DNA of 28,465 nucleotides from Entamoeba invadens IP1 (lineage: Eukaryota; Evosea; Mastigamoebida; Endamoebidae), in NCBI RefSeq assembly GCF_000330505.1, contig NW_004443536.1, positions 44,052 to 72,516 of the forward strand. Reading direction: 5' to 3'. Numbering within the stretch: the stretch's first letter is position 1; every line of letters begins with the position of its first letter. Made by a program: the position numbers and the translations under genes. Below the pieces are notes generated by a model. That model did no database searches, was not told where the DNA came from, and saw only the letters and a list, made by a program, of their open reading frames with translations. Shown here one piece after another: positions 18,362 to 28,190 of the stretch.

Positions 18362-19403
18362 TACTATCACACCTTTGACTTTTTCCGTTCCTTTTATCGC
18401 CAATAACAACCGTTTCCATTTGCCACTTTTTTAGACCACTAATGGAGTTTTAATCCCAATCACCCGGTGTTTTCTGGGCATTCCCTCCAATTTTCCTGTG
18501 ATTAAAATAAATTTCGTGAGAATCAATTTAGACAGACATTTCTTATCTTATTTCACATGTCTAACTATTGCAATTGTATAAATAACAATCAAACACCATT
18601 TTTTTATTTTTTAAATTATAAATAAATTAGTTGTCCATTAGAAACCCAAAATAAATGAAACTCTGTATCTTTTTAATGATTTGTTTATTATAATAATAAG
18701 GTATTGTTTATATTTCTATTGGTTTAACAACAAATCAGGTAAAATTCCCGATTTTTTGATTAAATTTACAAAATGGCACTCTGCCTTTGTGTAAAAATTA
18801 TAAAAATATTTTTTAATTAACAGAAACCATTTTAATACTTTAAAAAAAACAATTTTTGGAGTTTTTAATCATGGAATTGTTAATTATAAAATGGTTGAAA
18901 TTAATTAGAAATTATCTATAAAGTCTTACATAAGGCTAAGTTGAGCCTAAGGCAGAGTAAAATATTTATATTGTTATTCAGAATTTTTTAAATATTTAGT
19001 TTATTGGTTTTCAATCATCTGACAATCAGGGCTTTTTGATCAGCTGAATCAGCACCCTATTTTCTTTTTTAGGAGATGTTATCCGTACAATATAGATGGA
19101 ATTGATTATTACCAAATTGATATCAGAGCCTGTTTAAAACAAACAATAACAAGCAAAAATAATTATTTACTCTTCAATAACTCGAAATTTTAATTTTAAT
19201 TTTATATGTTGAATTTTGTTGTTTGTTGTTGATATTATAATTGAATAATACATTGAAAATAATATATATATAGAATTTAGACCAAAAATTGTGTTTTTTT
19301 TAATAATAAATAAAATTATTTCAATTAGAATTGAAAAAATATGATAAAATATAGTAATATCTTATCATCCAATTGTATAAACACAAAAGCGTAATGGAAT
19401 GAC
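18362..19403. other. AT-rich intergenic region
   Basis: No ORF of note. A small hairpin-like stretch (AGGCT-6 nt-AGCCT) occurs near 18932-18947, too weak to name. AT runs occur near 19260. Confidence 0.45.
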
Positions 19404-22400
19404 TTAAACTTCGGCTACTCTTTTGACAACCTTTTTCTTTCTGACAACAGGCTCCTTCTTCATTACGGAGACATCTCCCAAAGCGTCGACCTTTCCACCC
19501 GCCTTTCTTGCGGCAGCCATTTCCGCCTTCTTCTTCTTTTCCGCCTCTTTCTTTGCTTCCTTCTCAGCAGCTTCCTTCATCTTTCTGTTCTGTTCGACGG
19601 CGTCCCTCCACGCCTTCATGAACGCAGCAATTGGCTTAAAGAACTCTTCTGGTGCTTGTGGCTTCTTTGTATCTTCGACAAAGAATCCCAAAACTTTGAC
19701 ATACTTTTCGTTCATTGTAGTGAAAAATTCCTTCAAACTGTCCAAGTCAGACTGGGAAGCAAGCAAAAACGCCTTCATGACTGGGAGGAACTCACAGTCG
19801 GGCTCTTCAGGAACCTTTTCAACTGACTTCTCGATAGTTTTGAAGAGTGATGTCAAAGCACCAATTTCACCTTCAAATTGTGCGCCAGGAACTTTTGCGG
19901 CGAGTTCGATTGCACTCATCTCCTCTTCCCATCCCAACACTTCGTCTTTGAATTGCGTCTCAACGGTCTCGGCAATGAAAGCAAGTAATGTTCTCTTGTT
20001 GTCACTTGTCTTTGTTTCGGACAACTTCCCCAATGTGTTGAACTTGAAACCGTGGCACTTCGCACGTGCAGTTCCGTGGTTCAAGTAATTCCCAATCAAC
20101 AAAACAAGTTCCATCAATTTCAAAAACTTTTTGCTGTTCATGATTTGGTCACATGCGTCGTCTACTTTCTTCATGTCAGGACGAATCTCAGACAACTTGA
20201 CTGGAAACTCCAATTTTGAAGCAAACGCATCCAACTTTACACTAATTTGCTTGATTTGGCAAAGAGCGTAAGCAAATTGTTCAGCAACACCAATATTGGA
20301 TTCGTCACCATTGTGCTCCTTGTAGTACGCAAAGACAGGTTCCATCTCTTCTGTCGATGGAATTGCTTTAATCAAGTTCCTTATTTGTGCTGGCTCTTCA
20401 AAGAGTGTATTATCCAACTTGTTGATACCCATACACACCTCCTTTACTGTCTTCCCTTTAAAGCCTTTCAATGTAATCGTCAACGTCTGATTCTGTTTTG
20501 CGTCCAATATACACACAGGACCTTGCTTCTTTGGTTCTTTCGATGTCTCCGTTTTGACCTTTTCTATTACCTTGAAGGAGTTCTCCATCAACTCAAAGTC
20601 AATTGGTATTTTACTCAATGTGTCCATTTTTAAGAAAACAGTCCCATTCAGTTGTCGGTCATTCAACTTCTGCCACTGGAAATTCTTCACTTTCGATTTG
20701 GGCTTTGGAAGGGTCATGACAAAGGAATTCGGCTTTTGGGCTCCACCCATCATTCCCGGCATACCCATCCCTGGAGGGGGCATCATCCCTGGCATTCCCA
20801 TTCCGGGTGGTGGCATCATTCCCGGGGGCATCATCATACCTGGAGGGGCAAGTCCTCCCGGAGGTGGTAACATTCCTATTAATTAGAATCCTATGAAGCC
20901 CAATGTATAGCATATATGATGTTTTACATATATAGATGTAATTTAAAAACAAACCTGGTGGCATCATACCTCCCGGGGGTGCCATTCCTGGAGGTGGCAT
21001 CATTCCACCTGGTGGAGCGAGTCCTATTTGTTATATCATTGTATTTAAAAAAATAACACAAACCTGGCGGCGGTAACATTCCTGGTGGCATGAGTCCACC
21101 TGGCGGAGCTAGACCTGGTGGTGGCATCATTCCTCCTGGTGGCGCAAGACCTATTTGTTATTGATCCAATAGAATATAAATAGTACTTTAAAACTACTAT
21201 TGTGATGAAATACAAACCTGGAGGTGGCATCATTCCACCTGGTGGAGCAAGTCCCGGTGGTGGTAACATTCCCGGTGGCGCGAGACCGCCTGGTGGAGCT
21301 AAGCCTGGTGGAGGGAGCATTCCTCCCGGTGGTTCAAGTCCTTAATGTTAATTTCAATTTTGTGAAACATATAATATTTGTCATCAAATAGAATGCAAAA
21401 ATACAAACCTGGTGGCGGTAACATTCCTGGTGGCGCAAGTCCCGGTGGTGGGGCGAGTCCTCCTGGTGGTTCAAGTCCTGGTGGTGGTGCAAGACCACCC
21501 GGTGGTGCCAATCCTGGAGGTGGTGCAAGAGTTCCTGGTGGTGGTAACACTTCCTGTTTTTTGGCGACTGAAGCGTTAGAAGCTGGTAAGGCAGTATTTA
21601 CTTTTCCAATTGAAACAACATTTTTACTTGCGTTTTCAAGGTCTTTCTGGTACTTTGCAAGATCATCTTGGAACCCTTTCAATTTAGCTTTTGCACCATT
21701 GAGTGCTTCTTCTAATATTTTCGACTGTCCATTTGCTTGTCTTTTACTCTCCTCGAGTTTAGAGACATCCTTGTTACGCGTGTTGAGTCGGTCCTTTGCA
21801 GCCTCGAGTTTGTTTTTGTACATCTCACTTTTCTCTCTGACTTTAGTAAGGTCCGCGTCCATTACAATCGACTTTGCGGGGATCGTAGCCTTCTCGAACA
21901 ACTCCCTTAACTTGACCTTTTTACCACAAAGATCAAATGTATCGTCATATGGTTCAAACCCTTCGACTTTTTTACACTCAAGTTCGTAAAACATAACCAT
22001 TCTACTGACACATTCCAAAGTCATCCACTTTGAAAGTGTTATAGAAGACGAATCTGATGTTGATAACAATGCAGCCTCTTTCAGAAGTTCTTTAAAACAA
22101 CTTTCTAAGCCTAAGTCTTTCAACATATCATACGCATTTTTAAAAGTGTCATCGTCTTTCACAAGGTCGTTTGCTTCATCATCTTTTTTGTTGAAATAAT
22201 CGATAATGGCATTCATACGCGTTTCATCCTTTTCAAGTACGCCAACAGCGTTATCATAAGAGTCCATCACAGGGTCATCTGTCTCTCCAAATTCATCGGA
22301 AACTTTTGCCTCAAATTTCGTGAGTCCAAGGCAAACAAGTTCGTTTTGCAAGTCGACTCGAAGATAAAAGTTTGTAATGTTTTTCATAATTGTCTCGATG

Positions 22401-23344
22401 AGTGTCATTGTTGCCTTGAGGAGGTCTTGGTTGTCCGTTTCAAACAAATTCATTAGCCATTCAAATCTGATTCGATTCTTTCTTTTGTTCTTCAGCTCTG
22501 TGGACGCTCGAATAATGTTTCTCACATCAACCTTAGCTGGAAGGGTTGGGTTCTCTTTAGGATTTCCAGCAGCTTTTATGAGAATGTTATTCACTAAAAA
22601 GACTCGGTCTTGTGGGGTGACGGTCTTGAACCACATGATACACAAGATGTATTGGATATAATCCAAGTTCACAACAATCTCCTTGATAACATTCTCTGAT
22701 GGCATTAACTTCTTGAGGATGACAAATATGAACTTCTCAAATTCGGGTATTTCAGTTGGTTTGAAGGTCGAGCCGAGAATAAACCGTGAGACCATTTTGA
22801 AAAAAGCATCTACACCTTTGTTTGAGATGAATTGGTCCAAAAATGCGTTGGTGCATGTTCTCATAGTGATGGAGACATCTTGTACATCCTTAAGTGTAAA
22901 TGATGAGTTTAATAACTTTGAAATGATACCGCTTGGTGTTGCATCTTCTCTCTTCATATTTTTAGAGCTTGACTTGTTCATATGAGAAAATATCAAAGCG
23001 TCTACTTGTGGCTTTTTCAGAATACCAATTTTGACTTTGGTCTCCGTTTCAATTTCTTTGATAATTGCTTCTCTCTCTTCGGGAGAAAGTTTTTCGACTG
23101 CATCTATTTTTTCATCAGAATTGGAATTTGTGTTGTTTTGTGCTTGAACACTTGGAGATGTGGGGCTCTTTGGTTTTTCTACACATTTCTTCTTTTTCAG
23201 TTTTTCTTCACATTTTTTGGCATGGACGACGAGGCCACAGTTCACACAACGTACAGCGGAGTCCTTTGGTTTCAACGCTTTTTGACATTCCGCGCACGTC
23301 GTGTTCGCCGGAACTAGTTTCAACGGTTCAAAATTGTGCGACAT
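19404..23344 (-). CDS. Formin 2 with N-terminal C1 zinc finger (5 exons, 1228 aa)
   Basis: An actin nucleator. Exons are 23344-21409, 21340-21218, 21150-21064, 21023-20955 and 20875-19404; every junction is phase 1 inside a Gly codon, and the joined frame is open for 1228 aa. Residues 3-54 form a C1-type finger (H3, C17, C20, C33, C36, H41, C45, C54), which in other proteins binds diacylglycerol or small GTPases. A GBD/FH3-like helical regulatory region follows (about 100-490), then a coiled coil (about 505-590). FH1 (about 598-785) is long and repetitive (LAPPGGLAPPPG units, then MGMPGMMPPPG). FH2 (about 800-1170) has NFQWQKLNDRQLNGTVF at 803 and GNYLNHG at 1000. The tail is a Lys/Glu/Ala helix and a basic end, possibly a DAD. 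The FH2 sequence is very unlike formin 1. Confidence 0.92.
20876..20954 (-). other. Formin 2 intron 4, 79 nt
   Basis: GTTTGT donor, phase 1. The TAG at 20878-20876 keeps the frame. An earlier TAG, 15 nt upstream, is also in register but would bring an in-frame stop into the message. Confidence 0.78.
20996..21121. repeat. 126-bp perfect inverted duplication, right copy (formin 2 FH1)
   Basis: Reverse complement of 3199-3324. It spans exon 3, intron 3 and the start of exon 4 of formin 2. Confidence 0.9.
21024..21063 (-). other. Formin 2 intron 3, 40 nt
   Basis: GTTTGT...TAG, phase 1. Identical over its whole length to formin 1 intron 2. Confidence 0.88.
21151..21217 (-). other. Formin 2 intron 2, 67 nt
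   Basis: GTTTGT...TAG, phase 1. Related at both ends to formin 1 intron 1. Confidence 0.85.
21341..21408 (-). other. Formin 2 intron 1, 68 nt
   Basis: GTTTGT donor, AAG acceptor, phase 1. The acceptor aligns with the TAG of the sister introns, so this looks like one base changed from TAG. Confidence 0.78.
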
Positions 23345-23890
23345 GAATATCCGAGTTTTCTAAAATCTCTAATTTGGGATTATTCTATTTATTACACTTG
23401 TATTATGTCTGTATTTTCCCGTTGTTCACGGTTATTCTTTCCTTTCCCATTTTTATTTATTATTTTTCAACTTGAATTATCAAGTTTATTGAGATGTTTG
23501 AGTTGTAGTTGGTTTTATATAACTAAAAAAAGTTATTGTGATAGTTTTGATCTGTAAAAAAAAGTATTGTTTGTCAATTATTATTTATTTTTTAATAATT
23601 TATTTATAGTTTTATGTATAATTTATAGTTTATTTTTATTGTTTTTGTGAGATTAATTTAATCATTAAATGACATTTATTCCATATACATTTTTGCCGAT
23701 TTGATATGAAAAATAAAACCGAGCTTTGCAAAAGAAAGTTTGGACTTATTAATTCTATAACAATACAAAATTGTCTGAATGGAAATAATTAAAAAATGTT
23801 TTTAAGTTTACCAAAGTAATTAATAAATATTAATAAAGGTGACTATCGTTATTCTTTCGACATAAATGATTATCGTAAATTACAAGTAAA
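23345..23890. other. AT-rich intergenic region upstream of formin 2
   Basis: This should contain the formin 2 promoter (minus strand). I recognise no TATA-like or GAAC motif, and no gene. Confidence 0.45.
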
Positions 23891-24020
23891 AAGAAAGGAT
23901 GGACACGGGACAAAGTACTGGAAAATAAGCAAAAGGATGTTTTTGTTGTTTGAGGATGCCCTCCCGCTATTAAAGACGTCCTCCTGTGTATAAGGATATC
24001 CTTTCTATTATTTTCGTGTT
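23891..24020. repeat. Diverged inverted copy of the 15.2-kb palindrome element
   Basis: Its reverse complement aligns over about 120 bp with 15334-15457: shared blocks include ATAATAGAAAGGA, ATACACAGGAGGACGTC and ATAGCGGGAGG, and the outer end GTGTCCATCCTTTCTT. The 20-bp register is kept, but the palindromes have decayed (GACGTC survives once). The inner end is shorter than in the first copy. Confidence 0.65.
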
Positions 24021-24110
24021 CAAAGGCATGAAAAACCGATAAAGTATTATTACAAAAATATTAATTTTATTGTAATCAACTCTGTCAAACTTAAACATTA
24101 CACAAGTTTG

Positions 24111-24749
24111 TTACTTTGTCTGTTGATTTTTCCATTTATTGTAATTTGGTACCTTTTCTTTTAACCCTTTCAGCATACTTGGGACTGCGCTTTTTGACAT
24201 GGAATTAACGATCCATTTGGGTATTGAACCACCAACGTTTGAACATCCGACACAATAAACAACAACTTTATCATTTTCCTTCCGAACCAAATAACCAGAT
24301 AATCCAACAGTTCCTCGAACATACCCATTTTGTACAGGGTACTTGTTATCATCAACAGACTCGTAACGACAAATTCGTTCTTCAACGCCTTCGTTAAACA
24401 GCGTGGCAATTTCACAATCAAAAACAAACTCCCGGTTTGTCACAACAGGAACCTTGACTAGCATTTGTATGACTTTAATATTCTCGGGTTTTGTGTCAAC
24501 GACGTTCCACTCAATGACTAATGGGTCCCACTCTTTGTGAAAATCGGGGTCTATGATAGAATTGAAGACGTCTTCAATAGGGAGGTCTTTGAAGTCATTT
24601 GATACAACTTTAACGGCTATAACTGAGTCTGTGGCATTGATACTTTGATATTCCTTTTGAACACCATCGCTCATACATTCTATCCAGTTCGTTTCACTTA
24701 AACACATGTCTCGAAATTTATGAAGAGCATCACTCGTCGTTTGTTCCAT
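24111..24749 (-). CDS. START-domain lipid-binding protein (212 aa)
   Basis: Nearly the whole protein is one START domain: an N-terminal helix, then FNSIIDPDFHKEWDPLV (the typical D-x-x-x-x-x-W-D region), VVTNREFVFD (usually ..RDFVxx.. in the family), and the C-terminal helix KWIVNSMSKSAVPSMLKGLK that caps the lipid cavity. Single-domain START proteins such as PCTP/StarD2 and StarD4 carry phospholipid or sterol between membranes. The ligand cannot be told from sequence. There is no signal peptide and no membrane segment, so it should be cytosolic. It is divergent from the C2 gene with 329 bp between starts. No introns. Confidence 0.85.
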   Translation of the reverse strand: MEQTTSDALHKFRDMCLSETNWIECMSDGVQKEYQSINATDSVIAVKVVSNDFKDLPIEDVFNSIIDPDFHKEWDPLVIEWNVVDTKPENIKVIQMLVKVPVVTNREFVFDCEIATLFNEGVEERICRYESVDDNKYPVQNGYVRGTVGLSGYLVRKENDKVVVYCVGCSNVGGSIPKWIVNSMSKSAVPSMLKGLKEKVPNYNKWKNQQTK

Positions 24750-25078
24750 TATTTCAGTAATATTACTCTTCTAAGTTTTTTTTAATAATATTGCTAATCG
24801 AATAATTGTTTATAAGTTATTATTAATTATATCTTATTTGTTTTGATAGTAATAATAAAATGATGTTGTTTTATTGTGTAAAACATTTGAAAAAATAATA
24901 CAATGAAAACCTCAAAATGAACTTTTTAAGATTAATAATCCGTTTTTGTCAAAAGAGGAAATGGGAACATATGAAGTGTTACTATTAAAAAACAACCCAA
25001 AATATAGTTGGGAAAGAAAAAAAATGACAAAAAGAATTATAGTTCTTGTAAAAAGAAAATTAAAACTGTAATACTTAA
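24750..25078. other. Divergent promoter region between START and C2 genes
   Basis: AT-rich, without recognisable core-promoter motifs by eye. Confidence 0.5.
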
Positions 25079-27940
25079 ATGAATTTGCACTTAACAATTG
25101 TGTGTGGGGTAAATCTCGAGATAGGAGATATCTATACTTCTGATCCATATGTTGTTTTTTCTGTGAACAAACAAACATATAAAACGAATACCATAAAATC
25201 GACATTAGACCCAGTCTGGAACAAATCGTTTGACTTTCAGGTGACTCCGGGCACTTCAATTGAATTTCGAATCTTTGATTACAACACAATTGGTTCTGAC
25301 GACTTCCTCGGTAATTGTTTTTGGTATGTTCCTCAGATGCGCACTTCAGAGAAGCGAAAAGAAATTTTGAAAGTGAAAGAGAAGGGATTTTTTTATTTTG
25401 ATGTTGATTGTGTTTCTGGACAAAACGTGGCGCCCAACAATGTTATAACAAGAGAAGATAAAATGTTGTTGGAACTTAATTTTGAGGAGATTTATGGATT
25501 TGCAGAAAGTTTCTTCAAGAAATACAATAAATACACCACAAAAAACATCACTTTTACTGTAGGTGTATCGACTCCACTCACCCCCAAACAATATTTAATT
25601 TCTAAAAGTGGTAACGACAAATCGGATTTAACTAAAACGTCATTTGATCAAGCACTTAGGGTGGAAGCAAGGGTCGGAGATCAAATAACATTCGAACTTT
25701 GCTCGAAAGTGGGAAGAGACAAACTCGATGTGTTGGGGTGTTCAACGTTTACTGTGCCTGACTTGTTACCGAATGAAGCGTTTGAAGTTAGCACTGCGGT
25801 TGAAGAGAGTGGGATGATACGAATGATTATGACGTGTTTGCGGAGTGTTTATCAGAACATGGATGTGCAATTAATACCAAAAGTACCCAATTTTCAAGGA
25901 AATTTTAACATCATCATTGAAAAACTCGAGAAAGTCATAATGAAAGGATACTTTTATTGCGTTGTCGAAATTAAAGATTTGGTTTACAAAACAGCATATT
26001 TACAACCAATCAATGGGACTGTCACGTGGAACCAATTCGGCATTGCAGAATTTGAAGATGGAGATCTTTGCCGATGCTCTATCTTCGAAAAGAATCCACA
26101 ACTGGTCACCCGAAAAGGTGACAAAAAGGGAGAATCCAAAGTGCGACTTAATGCGATGGAATGTACTGGAATGGCTGTTGTACCAATCGAGGACTTTGGT
26201 GAACTCACACTGCGATTTGAAAGAAATAGAAGCGTTAATGATGAGTATTACCAAATATGTGACCAAACAGTTAATAATTCGGGACTCATTGAAAATGTGA
26301 CAGAAATAGAAATTCAACAACCAACAGTCGATGAGGGGGTCGATGATAATGTAAACATTAATCAACTCAATGGAGAAACTTTTGAGCAAATTGACATAGA
26401 ACCAAATGATAAATTTACGAAAGTTGAGGACGCATACAAAAAGGAGGTCGAGCAAGAAGAAATGATTAAAAGTATCAAAGAAACTGAAATAAAGGAAATC
26501 ACAAGGAAACTACAGACTTTGGATAATAAAGATTTGTTAGTTGTATCTGCAGCTCAACAACAAAATGTAACACCTCCACAAATTGAACCAAAAAATGAGT
26601 GTGTTATGTACGATTTTACACATGAAGAACCACCTCAACAAGAACAACAAGAACATGAAAAATATCAGGAACTTGTCCCTCCAATACTTCCACCACCAAG
26701 AAAAACACAACAAAATACAACAATTTTAACAGAAGAAAACACACAACAAACATTACAAAGTGTAACAAATTTAGATGGCACTAAAGACGACACCATTGAA
26801 AGTAATTTGGCACCTGTTCTCCCATCGAAACCAAAAAGATTATCACAAAATAAAAATATACATCCATTAAATAATGACGAAATTGATCAAACAAAGGAAA
26901 AACCAACTGAACTAACACAACAAATCACACAAATAGACGAAACCCCAAAAATTAACATAAATGTTGATGAGTTGGAATGTAAACTAGAAGATGTTGTCCC
27001 TGTTCTTCCACCAAAACCAAGAAGATTATCGCAAAACAAAGGAAAAACAATACCAAAAATGGAAGAAGAAGTGTCAAAAGTGGAAAAACAAGACGAAGAA
27101 AAACATGATCCAATCGTCACACCTATCACTTTAAAAGACGACCAAAAGGAAATTTCACAAAAGGAAAAACAAATAGAAGCACTTCCACTGGTACAACAAC
27201 ATGAGGAATCGATACAAAAAGAATTACCAAAACAGGAAAATAATAGTTCACCTAATGTCACAACACAACAACAAGCACTCCAAATAAATGTCACAACAAA
27301 GACTGAACCAACTGTGTCTAAGGAAACAGAACACAAACAACACGACGTTAAACCAGTAAACTTAAGACCTAAAGAACAACGAAAACCAGTGAGCACACCA
27401 GCACACCCTCAAACTCAGCAAAGAAAAACAGTCAAGAGCACAATAATTGAACCTTCTTTGAAGCAAGAAACAAATGCGAAAATGACATTCTCACAGACAA
27501 TACAAAAAGAAGAGAAAAGTTGTGAAAGTCCAAAAGGCAAACACAGAGTTGTTCCAACTGCCCAGACATCTCAACAACAAGAAAACGTGGAATTGTTATC
27601 TTTTAAAGACAGATTTGTGATGTTCGAGAAATTGACGAAAGATACGGACAGCAAACAAGTGAAGACATCAAATGCTAACGACATGTCACAAAAGATGGTT
27701 GCAGTCTCAAAGGTTGCAACTCAGTCGGCAACACTTTTACAACAACAAACAGCAAAAACTACACCACTTCCATCAAATACAACAGAACAAAAGAAAAAGA
27801 CACCACCCCAACTGCCAAAAAGAAAAGCACCACCTCCTTTGCCACAAAGAGGTTCGAAACCGTCAGGTGGAAAGGTGGGACCAAGTGGACAGAAGAGAAG
27901 GCCACCTCCCAAAGATATTTCAATGAAAGACTTCAAATAA
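25079..27940 (+). CDS. C2-domain protein with long Pro/Gln-rich SH3-ligand tail (953 aa)
   Basis: An N-terminal C2 domain (about 1-110) has the calcium-binding Asp positions: DIYTSDPYV in loop 1 and FDYNTIGSDD in loop 3, so it probably binds acidic membranes with calcium. Residues about 140-255 and 260-375 look like two further beta-sandwich, C2-like regions with poor loops; that is my reading of strand patterns and is less certain. From about 376 onward the protein is disordered and rich in Gln, Glu, Lys and Thr, with proline ligands for SH3 domains: VPPILPPPRKT, VLPSKPKRLSQNK, VLPPKPRRLSQNK, and a C-terminal cluster (PPQLPKRKAPPPLPQRGSKP and RRPPPKD). It likely gathers SH3 proteins at membranes on a calcium signal. 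No intron. I cannot name a specific orthologue. Confidence 0.8.
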   Translation: MNLHLTIVCGVNLEIGDIYTSDPYVVFSVNKQTYKTNTIKSTLDPVWNKSFDFQVTPGTSIEFRIFDYNTIGSDDFLGNCFWYVPQMRTSEKRKEILKVKEKGFFYFDVDCVSGQNVAPNNVITREDKMLLELNFEEIYGFAESFFKKYNKYTTKNITFTVGVSTPLTPKQYLISKSGNDKSDLTKTSFDQALRVEARVGDQITFELCSKVGRDKLDVLGCSTFTVPDLLPNEAFEVSTAVEESGMIRMIMTCLRSVYQNMDVQLIPKVPNFQGNFNIIIEKLEKVIMKGYFYCVVEIKDLVYKTAYLQPINGTVTWNQFGIAEFEDGDLCRCSIFEKNPQLVTRKGDKKGESKVRLNAMECTGMAVVPIEDFGELTLRFERNRSVNDEYYQICDQTVNNSGLIENVTEIEIQQPTVDEGVDDNVNINQLNGETFEQIDIEPNDKFTKVEDAYKKEVEQEEMIKSIKETEIKEITRKLQTLDNKDLLVVSAAQQQNVTPPQIEPKNECVMYDFTHEEPPQQEQQEHEKYQELVPPILPPPRKTQQNTTILTEENTQQTLQSVTNLDGTKDDTIESNLAPVLPSKPKRLSQNKNIHPLNNDEIDQTKEKPTELTQQITQIDETPKININVDELECKLEDVVPVLPPKPRRLSQNKGKTIPKMEEEVSKVEKQDEEKHDPIVTPITLKDDQKEISQKEKQIEALPLVQQHEESIQKELPKQENNSSPNVTTQQQALQINVTTKTEPTVSKETEHKQHDVKPVNLRPKEQRKPVSTPAHPQTQQRKTVKSTIIEPSLKQETNAKMTFSQTIQKEEKSCESPKGKHRVVPTAQTSQQQENVELLSFKDRFVMFEKLTKDTDSKQVKTSNANDMSQKMVAVSKVATQSATLLQQQTAKTTPLPSNTTEQKKKTPPQLPKRKAPPPLPQRGSKPSGGKVGPSGQKRRPPPKDISMKDFK

Positions 27941-28071
27941 CTGAGTGTTTGGGTTTGTTCGATTTGAATGTGTTTGTTCAAAATTATACACAAACAGAAG
28001 AAGGCACATTTGTTTTGACATGTTCGCCACGACAAAACACAAGGAAGAGTAATTTCTCTTATTATTAACAA

Positions 28072-28142
28072 GCATTTGTGGTCTAAGGGCAGAATTCCAC
28101 CCTTCCAAGGTGGAGATCCGGGTTCGAGTCCCGGCAAATGCA
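28072..28142 (+). tRNA. tRNA-Gly (anticodon TCC)
   Basis: A full cloverleaf of 71 nt: acceptor GCATTTG/CAAATGC (28072-28078 with 28135-28141), anticodon stem CCACC/GGTGG with loop CTTCCAA (anticodon 28104-28106), T stem CCGGG/CCCGG with loop TTCGAGT, discriminator A. The internal promoter B box GGTTCGAGTCC is perfect, and the A box TGGTCTAAGGG fits. There is no intron and no encoded CCA. It reads GGA codons. Confidence 0.96.
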
Positions 28143-28143
28143 C

Positions 28144-28148
28144 TTTTT
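28144..28148 (+). terminator. RNA polymerase III terminator (T5)
   Basis: Five T residues start two bases after the tRNA 3' end. Confidence 0.8.
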
Positions 28149-28190
28149 ATAAAAATAAAACTTTTACAACCCACTTGCATTGTCACTGTG

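Noticed and set aside
19110..19140. ATTGATATCAGAGCCTG, resembling the initiator-tRNA primer-binding site of LTR retrotransposons
   Set aside because: No long terminal repeat, polypurine tract or reverse-transcriptase sequence is nearby; a chance match is likely.
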